Positions 12,101 to 24,100 of a DNA stretch of 64,000 bases are shown here, piece after piece. The notes under the pieces were generated by a model. The model searched no databases and was not told the DNA's origin. It was given only the letters and a program-made list of their open reading frames with translations. Source of the stretch: Undaria pinnatifida (taxonomy: Eukaryota > Sar > Phaeophyceae > Laminariales > Alariaceae); contig JABAKD010000104.1 in NCBI GenBank assembly GCA_012845835.1, positions 129,155-193,154 of the forward strand, in the 5' to 3' direction. Position 1 is the first letter of the stretch, and each line of letters opens with the position of its first letter. The position numbers were made by a program, and so were the translations under genes.

Positions 12101-15100
12101 GCTAAACGCGCGGTGCTGGGTTTGGGCGATCGTGCGGGGTGTGGGTAATGAGGGGGCGTTAGAGGGGGGGAGGGGGGATGAATGAAAGCTACGTCATGGA
12201 TGGCTAGAAAGATAATGACGTGATATCAATTGCGTAGAAGCGTTTATTACTCTGGCCGATTTCGATTTTAGTGGGGCGTTTGAACGAATTGGGCGGGGAA
12301 CAAAGGGGGGTGGGGGGGGGGAGGAGGGTGAGATGAGTTGGAGCTGCGGCATTCATGGCTATAAGGATAATGAGATGATATCAGCTGGCTGGTAGTGTTT
12401 ACTACTTTGGTAGATTTTGATTTCAGGTGGGGCGTTTGAACAAGAGGGGGGGGGGGGCATGCCAATATGTGCGCGGAAACTATAAACCCTTAAAGGGGAC
12501 GAATCTGACGGTTGTAGGAAGAAGACACCCCTTTATAACACCCGCCTGGTAATGAATATTATTCTAGAAGGTTTGGTGTTACATAGTCTATAGTATGCAA
12601 CCCAATTTTTAGGTGTAGTAAACAACGTGTTAAAAGCTTCATAATTTGTTATTGTGCATGGATCGAAAGATACAATATTTCAATCGATAGGTACAACCAT
12701 GTAGTTACCATTATTTTCTGACATCGCTAATTATAAGAAAGAGATAAACATTATTGCCAAATACAACAGGCGAGGTGATGTGGTCATCATGCAATGTCGT
12801 CGCCATTGAGAACGAAAGGGATAAATGCGAATCGTTAGTGTTTTGAAAGGAACGCTTAGTGTACGCGCGCTCAATTACGTTACTTCGTTAGTCATACTTC
12901 GCTTGGCATAGGTTGGGAGGCGATCATGCAGACGGTATGTACAGAATACCCTACGTAATAGGTCGGTAGTGTGGTTTACCGCAAATTTTACATATCTGTT
13001 TGTACCTCCTTTTCATATTAGTATTGTCTCACATATACGATATTACGCCTGTGATTTTTACCGTGCCGATGTGGGGCTCTGAGGTCGCCAACTCTAAGAC
13101 AGAGATACATCTTACAAGTACACCAAGCGATATACTCAGTATATAACTTGTTCAAACCCAGGCCCCCACGCCCATGCAATCTCCGCCCTCCCCTCACCAG
13201 TTATACGATGTACATGGCACGCTTGACGAACTGATGCATTTCCTTCCACAGAAGATGTCAATTTTTATCCCCTTCAAAAACAGGTTTTATAGTTTCCGCG
13301 CACAGACTGATTAACCTCACCCTGTTGACCCTGGTACAAGCTACACTGTAGTTCCAAGGGGAGTCGCCGAACTATATCCTCAGTAAGGACACACACCCAG
13401 TAATACGCTCGATCGGAGTATCACACACAGCTTGCAAATATGAGTTTTGACAAAATCTTCGATCTCATAGATAGCTGGAGTGTATAAGTATTTTGAGAAT
13501 ATACAACAAACAAACGGTATGATTAATTATTTGAGTCGGATAGAAATTCGCACCACTAACGTGGTACTTCTGAGAGGGTACTGGCTCAATGGTTGAGATG
13601 TTATTTAGATGCATTTTGGAACGGGTCTGCGTCTTCCCGGCGGTTCTATCGTATCGATCAGTTACTATTCTGTGGACATGTATATTATAAAAATGAAAAT
13701 ACACTCCAGCTGCGAGATCGAAGATTTCGTCGAAACTCATCTTTGCAAGCTGTGTGTGATACTCCGATCGCGCGCATTACGAGTTGTGTGTCCTCATTAA
13801 GGATATAGGTCGGCGACTCCCCTTACAACTACAAGTATATTATATTACTGACACTGCGAGATTGAGCATCACCGTACATCACTTCTAGGTCTTTCTGCCG
13901 GATGTTTTTCCCTTTGAGTCAAGCCATTGGGCGCGACCACTTGCAATCGCCCAGGTGGATAAGGTGGGTAAGAGGACCCAGCCTCGGCCAGGAGATCATC
14001 GTGGAGGGGGATGGTTGGCCGGCGGCCGGGGTCAGTAGTTCTAGATAAGGTTGCGTGCACTCGTGTAGTACGAGATGGAATGTTAATGACTTTTCAACGG
14101 TGGTTCTACTTCAGACTATTTTCTTGGGGGGGGGTTGTTGTGTGCTTCTTGAAATGGTACCCTGTAAAGATGTACCTGGCAGTAGATTTGGGGACGCCAT
14201 CCGACGAAATTTTTCATTATTATAGTGCGTGCAAAATACGAGTATTTTTGTGAGAGATTGGGCACATGTTGTGGCCCCCTGTGACTGACCTGAGATAGTA
14301 ATATCACATACATGTAGTCCCCCTTGCCATGAAACAGCACATAATTGATCAAGTTGCTGGTTGCTCGGCAGGTAGGGTATCACGGTTGGTGGGATTTACT
14401 ATCACCACCACCAGGCATTGTTACGGGACTGCGTATGTATGTGGTTTGTTTTGGGATTTTGTGGGTTTGTGTTATTTTCATGGAAGATGTCAAGTGTGCT
14501 GAAAGTTTGTAAGACTCTCGGTAATAATATATTTGGTGTTGTTATCGTTGTTGTTGTTGTTGTTTTTGTTGTTGTTGTGGGTGTTGTTGTTTTTGTTGTT
14601 GTTGTGGGTGTTGTTGTTGTTGTTGTCGTCGTCGTTGTTGTTCTCACATTAACTCGCATAATCCAGTCCGTGGTCACAGGACAGGTTCCAGTCACTTAGG
14701 AGTGAGTGGGAGAATGCCTCAGACAAAATCACATGCATTTAACATAGATGACGCAATTCATGCCTCCGCCAGAAAAATGTAGAACGTATATTCGGGAGTC
14801 AGTGTACGATGTGCTAGGTCCATACTGGTGTACATACGTCGCACTACTCGCGCCTGGAAAAAAGACAACTACACCATTTATTTATTTGCTACCCAGAAAA
14901 GACTACCACATAGTCTATGTTACACGTGGTACCTATTACTACGCATACGCACGTCAGACACAAGGCAATTGGACAAAATACTTGAAAATAAAGGACAGAA
15001 AATAAATAAGAAAAGAAAAGAAAATAAGTCGAAAAAGAGGAGGAAAAAAGAGAAGAAAGAAAGAATATGCACACATGCCACAAATAGACTAGTCTAACGA

Positions 15101-18100
15101 TTTATGTTGGGTTGACTGGTGATTCATTTGTGGCATGATGTTTGTTTGCCTGACGCGATAGGTCAGTGCTGACAACCAACCGACATTTTTCTGCCGTCCA
15201 TTCTATTGGTACACGAGGCATGCATCGTTCCTCGTTCAGCGGACACGTCAAACGATACACTTGTTGTACTGATGATCAGATTGATGATGATTTGCAGTGC
15301 CCACAACTGGGTTGGGGATATTGAACTTGAGGTTTCGACGTATTTGGGTGTGTTTTGGATTGCTGACTGATTATATCGGGGGGATGTTTTTCGATAAATA
15401 AATAGTGATATTTCGGAGAAGGAATGATGAGGATATATCTTGTACCTGGTATTTATTTTGTGTTTCGGGTACTTGTTTCAAATATATGCTGATAGAATAG
15501 GGAAACATCTGTTTTCGGGATAAGTGTATCAAATGTAGAGACACTAAAGTCTGGTATCAAGACAGACATACAAACAGGGGGAATAACAGATCTAGTACTC
15601 TTGCAGCCTACCTGATGTGCAGGATGTTCACGTAATCTACGGAGGTATGATTCATGATTCACGGATGTACGAGCATTACAGGATATTTTTGTGTTGGGAA
15701 TGAGTGCCTTCTTCTATTGGATGGTGGTGTGTTGCCAGAAAATGTCTACCACCCCGCTGAAAAACATGCCTGCTATGGTGGTATGTTTGGCTTAGTTAGG
15801 GTTGATTCCGATGGAATAAGCCCAGTAGACTATATATTTTAGCCTTATTTTGGTCCAGTTCTGGTCTGGTTTGTGGTCGCCTTCTGGCCGATCTTGACTG
15901 ATATGTCTTGATTGTGATAATCTACAGATACACGCCACAATAATATTACCTAATGATAATTACCTTGGAATTCTATTTTGTATGGGTCACTGCGCAACCA
16001 AGACCCCCTTATTATGAGGTGGGCCAAGCGAGCAAGCTGAACCTGAGCATGCATGGGTTATCTCATTGACACTTCCTTGTTCCTTGCCTCGTATTGTTGT
16101 CTCTTCTTTTATGTATTTCAACACCCACCCGTCGATTCTCATATATTCGGCGATTAGAATAGCGGGGGATGTGCAATATATTTACATACGTGTTCCTCGC
16201 GTGACGTTCTTCCCTGATGAGGTACATTCCCTTTGTTGTCAACCAGCAGCGGCGAGCTTGTTGTGGTCTCACGTGGTGAGAACGGCCGTCGTTCCAACGA
16301 GTCTAGCTTCCATGCAGATTCTCGATTTAGGCTCTTCTTGCGTTTTGTTCTCTCGCTTTGACATGATATACGTCTTCATTTGGATTGACCTTTTGGCGAC
16401 CAACGCCCCCCCCCGTTATTCAGTATTTGCGGTAAACCCATAAAAACACATGATGACCTATCTATGTACTACATCTATCTATTAGTAGTGTATAATGCTT
16501 TGTGAGTTTGAAGTGTTAAGAGCATTTCAGCTCCTCCAACCGTCACGCAGCATAAATTCCTAACGTTATTCGGTAACACTCCAACAAAATGTTAAAGTCG
16601 GGGGGATGTGCTACACCTGCAGCAACTTGATGGCGTTATGATAGACGCCCTCAGCGTCAAAGGAGGGGTGTCCTACATTACTGTGTTTTTCACCATGGAT
16701 GGAACTAACCCAAACGCTAACTCTAACCCATACTAAACATATTATGCCGACGACTGCCCCCCAATGACGTCACTGGGGTGCAATGGTTGAAAACACGCAA
16801 TAATGTGTATCTCTGCAAAGAAAGGAGCCCCCCGGACAGTTTTTTTTGTAAGTTTACGCTGTTTGTTATACTTACTTGATGGATCTGGGATTGATTTAAT
16901 GTGTTGACCCCTTCTTTGCTCCACGACAGATTGTTCAACTTAAAAAGTCCTTAGTAGGTTGGGGGTGGGACGGGATTTAATTTTTTGTTTCGCCTCCAGC
17001 CTTCGACCTCTCATAACAAACAGTAGTAGTACCAGCAGCAGTACAAAAGTTAGTTGCTGTGTGATGATAAGATATACCTACCAATTTCCTGTACTCAGCT
17101 GTATAAGGTTTGCTTGTTTGCCACCTAGGTCCTGCCGTGTCCTTATCTCTCTCCTGGATCACAGCTTATCTTCACCAAACTCGCTCTCACATAATACTTG
17201 TGTTGTTAAGTATCCCCTACTCATTCAGGATTCAAAATATTTTCGAATATTATGTTGAAAATAAATACATATTTCGACCAAAACATACAGACTACTTCTA
17301 TAGTCTATATTGTCAGCAGAAACCACGCTAGAGTAATTCTAATAAATTACTTTAAAAAAATAAAATACACTCCAACCAACCAGCTGTGAGATCGAAAACT
17401 TCATCGAAATTAATGTATGTATGCAAGCTGTGTGTGATACTCCGATCGCGCGTGTTACTGGGTGCGTGTCCTCATTTCGGATATATACATAGGTCGGCGA
17501 CTCTCCTTGGAACTACAATGTTGCTTGTGCCAACGAGGTCAATGTTACAGGGTGATTTCAATTTGTGCGCGGAAACTCTTAAACCCGTTTTTGAGGGGGA
17601 CAAAATCTGACGACTGGCTGTGGAATGAAATGCATCAGTTTGTCAGATTGCATATATATCCTGTAAGTCGGACAACCGGTGATGGGGGGGCAAATAATTG
17701 TATTTTAGCGATAGGAATAACGCGGAAATAAATAATAGTGATCAGATGCCCTCTCAATCACAGCACGAGGCCCTGCGAATTTGATGAGCAAAAAAACTTA
17801 CTATCAAGGCAAGCAAGCGTGCTACTGCCAGTTAATTCGGGCGCTAGCATCAACCCGAAAAACGCCTCAGAGACTATTTATAATGCTGTAAAGATCACTC
17901 TGCCGTCTATCGGTCATCCTGAAAAACGTGCGATTCAGACGCCACCGATGTTGTTTAACATGGAACTTTGGCGACAATACCAACCATTGACATGCCGATC
18001 GATGCCAGCCTCTAGCGGAATCTCTTACAGCGCAAGCGCCGCAAAATAGTTGTACGGGTTAGGGGTTGCATATTGGGCCAAACCCAGGCACATATTTACC

Positions 18101-21100
18101 GGATACAAACACAGCATGGTGTGCGCGATAGTGATATGCTATTAGTTCGTAACATATTTTGGCTTCTCGCAAGCTTTCTTCACATGTCATGCAGACATAG
18201 CAACGGTGTGTTGTTCGGGACTTGTGACGCTTTGCTTGTTGAGGCGAGTTTCACAAGCCACTACTATGCTGGAAATAGTACATACGTCAGCTGATGAATC
18301 ATGATGCGGAAAATACAAAATATACAACAAAAAATGAAAAAACTAAGAAACAAACTTATGGTGCCACAGCGGTGTGGCCGTCGCGGCTCCTTAACCAACA
18401 TCCGTGCATAATAATAGTGTTGTTTTGCGACCAGCCCAAAGTGCAACTTACCTAACGGGTGCCAAAAACATTCGAAGAACATTGTGTTGACATTACCCAC
18501 AACATTAAAATCTGTATGAAGTTGTTTTGGCACGTTTGACCTAGTAATATCGGGTTGACGTCGACACGATAGGGTACCAGACGCGTGCTACGATATATTA
18601 TAGAGGTGCACCACTCTTTTTCTGCGGTCCCCCATTGTCGGAGTTGTAGACCTCTCCCAAGACCTGATTCGGAAAAAAATTGAAACTGCGACCGGACGAA
18701 CCATCCTGTGGCCAAGGTGTACAACGATAATCAATCATGCAAAAACTGACCTGTTGAGGACGATTTTGGGTTACTTACGGAGCCCCGTCATTTCAGACTA
18801 AATTTCAGACGAAACATGCTACCTCTATTGTAGCACGAGTTATTTTGCACACGACTCCTATTAGCCAACATTGTGTCAGCACGTTCTAGCGAATCGGGGG
18901 AAAGTTTTTTTGCGTATATAATAATATGCTGATAACGTGCGAGTCTGGGGCGAATCCTAACATTATTATACGATTTTTGTACACGCACCGATCACGACGC
19001 AACACTGTGTTACCGCACCAGAGCCGAGAAGAAAAAACATAACGAACGGTGCTGCGTCAAATAACGTTCGTGAGTACACATCGAACACTATCTTCACGTG
19101 TTCAAGCGGTTGGTTCTCGAGCGCTAACGCTGTGATAGAACGCTGCCAAGTGGCCGTGGTAGGTCCTATAACGCAGCTAGGTAGTATCGGAGATCTACAT
19201 TGTTCGATCTTGTGCGAGGTTTATATGTTCTTGGGTGCGTCGATGGAAACAGAGAAAAAAAACTCACATTCTGCCTCGAGATGTTCCGGCGAATCTCTTG
19301 CCATCTTCTTTGCAGTGTTCCACACATGCCTGCATAGCATTGAAATTGAGGGGTCGAGAGCGAGGACGAGCACGACACGAGCCGTCGTCGTTTGGCCTTC
19401 CACACAATGTACTCCCAATGGGCTCGTATATACATCGGATATGGGCAAGATGTACCCAAGAACGTTTGATGGCGTCAGGAAGCACGAGAGACACCAGTGA
19501 GAACGAGCATACCATGGCTTTGGATGGTGCTTACAGCTGTAGGGGATCAACGTTTCTCTAAATCTTGGTGTTGATAGTTGTAAAAGGACTGCCAATACCA
19601 CGCCAATGCGGGAAGAAGAGGAGAACCAGCACCGACAAGAAAATATACAGCGCAAAGCGTCGACACAGGTTCTCATTGCATAAATCTATTTTCCGGGCGC
19701 GATCACGGCTTCCTCCTCCACACACTGGCGGAATAATTGATGACTAGCCCAGGGTGCAAAACCGCCCTCGGCTCTGATTTTGAGCCTAGCAGCGACAAAA
19801 GACTAGAAGAAGATGGACGCAGCCATTGTATTCACCTCATTTGTCAGAGTGTTTCTGGCTTTGTACGCCAAATCCATTGTGCGCTCGCGACGTACGTCCT
19901 GAAAGCAACCCAGGTACACCGCACCGGGAATAAGAGATGGAGAAGGGGTACTGGGCATGCCGGTCGGAGCCGGGGTGCTGGGAGGGAGGCTGCCGCATTC
20001 CTCGAACGGCTTGTATTTGTGGCCATAGTCGCCCCCGGTGTACTCGTACTACATAACATGTTTGCGGGCGAGGGTGTCGATGGGATAGGGTGCGTGGGCG
20101 GGGCGTGGGGGGGGGCAATAATTCAGTTTCGAGCCGTGATCTCTGCCAGTCTGGAGTGCATCACCGGGCTTGCTTACTTGGGGAGAGTAACATGTACAAT
20201 CTATTGCTATTGTACCGTAGGCACTCCGATATCCGCCCAGCTAGGGGGCGCGAAGCAAATGACAACACATACGTTTGCTTATTGTTGGTGCGTCTACGGA
20301 ACCACTTTCACATGGTTGTCCTTCCTTTGAACCAACACTAAAGTTAAAGGTGCACACGCCTAGATTGAAAACGGACGCGAGTTGCTCGTCGAACTATCAC
20401 TCATTGTGAACCCACCGTATCCACGGTTTCTCCTTCCGGCAGCACGACCTCATTGCCGCAAATCTCCCCTTGGGGATCCGTCTCAACACGGACGCCGTAG
20501 GCAGCACAGTTCACCAAGATGTTATCCGTCACCTGTGAATTTATTTTGGTGTTGAACAGGTTCATCAGTGAGCGTTGTCATTGGTCAGGATATGAATATT
20601 CTCACATGCCGTGCTCGGTCGAACCAATATTGTTATCCACATTGTTTGTGATACCTATCAGCATTGTTTGCGATATCACAGTGGTGTCGGTATACATTCT
20701 ATAATGTGGCCGCGCTCGTGGTGCTGCTGCGCGGAGTTCGCACACGTTTCTGGAGCCCCCCTCTCAAGAAAAAAGACATACAAACGACGCGTTTATGCTA
20801 TCTTGAGTAAACTGAGCATCATAATTTTATATGCGGAAAACAAAAATACACGGCGAAATTCATAGGAGTTTGTTCTTTCTAGTCGGCATACTGTTGTATA
20901 AGAATCGGCCTACCTGTATCGGGAAGGTGGTCGTAGTACAGGGTAATCAGCTTACCGCCACAAGTATCAGAAGAACGTTAAAGAGAACACACGACGAGTA
21001 TGAAAACACGTGGAAGTGTGGTGAGATAAAGCCTTATTTTTCCCCATCCGCCGGAGGATACAAAAAAAAAAGTTAAAGAGAACGTTTCCTACAGCATTGC

Positions 21101-24100
21101 AAGGACGTTACACTGAATTTTGCAGGGAACAGGACACTACACCTGTCCATGATCAGCTGAATAGCATTATCGACTGTCTGCATGCCTTGAATATGCAGTG
21201 CTGCGGATGAAACCCACCTTGTTGTTGGTTCCGTAATATCCCTCTCCGATGTATTTGGATGTCCCAACGCGCACACCAGCTCCTGCTGCATTTGAGATTG
21301 TGTTTCCGGTGATCGTAGTATCGTCTCCATAACTGGAGATACCTGTTGCGTTCGGTTCACGATATTGGACCACGAGCGGACAGGGTGCAGCATTCGGCTA
21401 ACTGTAGCTAGGTCCGTATCCACGGTCAAGCCATTTGGCTGGACTGGCGTGTGCAATGCAATTGTGCAGCATCGAGCAGAAATATCAAGCTATCTCTCCG
21501 TGGTTTGTGTCGGGGTTGTTGGCAGATATTGCGCTTGCAGAATAAGAACCTACAAATTACGTGTTTTCATTATTCGAGGGTTGCCGAGGACGAAGACAAA
21601 CCACCCCATGCGATGATCGTGCTTCATTAATAGAGTAGGAGAGATGTGTTCAGCAGGCACACGGAGTCACGGGGGCAGCAATTTCGTGAGAGACTGATCG
21701 AAATTTCGTGTGGTTAGCAAGGTGATGTATTACAGTAGTTGTTGCCTCTACGAACTGGACGCCAGCTTAACCCATGCCCCTCGAGTCACATCCCACGCAC
21801 ACGTCAATCGCCACGTATTGTTGGGGCCATAACCGTGGCTCCTGACGTCGAGAGATGTTTGGCTCCATCAGGTTGGTGCTGCAGATATTGCGCCTATCGC
21901 GGGCATATTTTGTGTTCTTCATAATATCACGATTCGTTGTGTGTACGAAGGTGGACTTTGAGGAATATACTATATAGGTGTGAAGACGCCGCGCCAGAGC
22001 TCCGTGCGGGAGCGCTGTTTCAGCGCGATTAATGCTACTGCACTCTCCCGAGCTTCAGCACAATCCAGGCAATCGAAACACGAAACAAATCGCTAGAACA
22101 TCAAACACGTTTAGCTGACATGTCTCTGACATCAACTACCCCAGACCGTAGAGGCGACTTTCCTATAACGTGTCAAAGTTCTCTGTATATCCTCGTCGGC
22201 AGAGAAAACCCGGGAATTTATCGACGAACGGAACAGCGATGGGCAGCTAGCATACCTCCCGATTTTTCGTCACGCTGCATGGAGATGTTGTTGTTCTCGA
22301 TGACCGTTTCCACGGAGCCTTCTTTCACGTCTACGCCTTCGTTTCCCTGGCCAACACATTTTTAGTGTGAAATACAACATATACACCGACAAGCGAGATG
22401 GGTGGCTTAGGTGGGGGGGAATGGCTGGAGCAGGTACGTCTTGCGTGATAGGTTTAATCAGTACGGAGATTGACTTACCTCATGGTGATAGAGGCAACAC
22501 GCACATGACAGCTTGACCAAATTAACGAACATACACTGGACATCAGCTTATGTGGTTGCCCCTGTCTGATCTACGGTCGCCCATTCATTGCGTTCTTGCC
22601 TGAAATCTTTTAGTCCAAGGTCGACATTTGAAACCCTCACGGAAGTAGGAGCAACACTATCCAGGGCTAATTATTGTAGCTGTTATTGCCCTCTGAATGA
22701 TATTGCATTGCCAAGTCTGGTGTACGACCGCGCATACACCGGCAAGGAAGGCCAATTTAGTTCTACATGCAGGGGCCTCGCGAATCGTTCGCACATTAGT
22801 CTCGATTTCGTTGTTGCTGATCACGTTCCCGCGGCAGATGTCCTCGCCACCCGAGTGGTTCTTTACGTGGGTCCATTGAGAGCGTGATGTTCCAACGTCT
22901 GCGAGAATGTGAAAGCGGCAAGACGAGCGCAAGGCAAGACAATTACTGAGTTCATGTTGACCACGACATGTGCACATCAGACAAGCAAAGTGTTCCCCCG
23001 ATCAACCCCAAGATAGGAACGGGCGTTAGATAGTCGAAAGGAATAAGACGCGTGCGGAGCCCGCATTTCTGCACTTTCCCTGTTACAGTATTCTAGATGG
23101 CAACATTCATTCGGGGTTGCTGGTTTACCGGCGGGAGGCGCGGTGATGGTGAACGTTATTATCGTTACATCGGCGATCAACACCTCAATTGGAACACAAG
23201 TCATGCCTGTATGTTGGCGGTTACGTTGAATGCACGACTTTAGATCACACCGGTAGACTCCTATTATGTGGTTGTGGCTCAGGCGACGGTAGCGGTCGAG
23301 GCTATCATGCTCTCGCTACGGGCTCAATCACAACCTTCACGAAAGCACCGTCTTTATGGCATGCACCAACACCCGACCCAAGAGTACGTATAAATTCGGC
23401 AGTTTCGGAGGGCGGTGTTGCTGGAGGTTCTTATCAGATGTACGTTTCGTCCCTTTCCCTGCCTCTTGTATCGATATGTTTCCTACTAAACCACTAATGT
23501 ATGCCGCATCATAGCCGGTTCACTCACATACTCCCTCCCCGTTCTTGCCCGCGTCGTCGTCCGCATGTTCGTAGTCGAATATACCGCAGTCACGGATGGT
23601 ATTACCGTTAATAATCGCATAGGTAGTGAAATCTGAGGCAATAATATTGTGCGCACAACGTGGAAGACGCGGTTGAATATAATTTATATTAATACACACG
23701 GTTAGTACGACAGATCCCTCATACGGTCAGCTATCAAGTCTTGCCCAAGAAGCTCATACAACACATAGAAAAGTTGGCTGTTCCGTCCATAGCGCCGTGC
23801 TTGTTTGTGATTGACGTCCTTCAGAACCAATAGAAGCACGAGCTCAAGTTAGACAGGCAGTCGGAGGCGGGATGAGAACCAGAGGCCGCGAGAAGATTTC
23901 GCCCTGCCCAGAATAGCTATCGCATTGGCTACCAGTCAGGATCGAGCACACTCGCGGCTACGTTGGCTTGGAAACCGTATTCCCCGTTTAACGCTGTTGG
24001 AGTCGGCGACACATCTGTAGCTCGCGTAGCTACTATAGGCTTAAATACAACGCTTCCCTCGATTTCTAAGGCGCTCGCACTACCGCGAGCGCCTTCAGAA

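Noticed and set aside
14418-14699. Val-rich or Thr-rich proteins at 14.4-14.7 kb
   Set aside because: Translation of a GTT microsatellite.
19737-20330. 197-aa plus-strand open frame
   Set aside because: It is antisense to the linker/WSC exon of copy A, whose minus-strand reading has WSC motifs, splice sites and a matching copy B exon.
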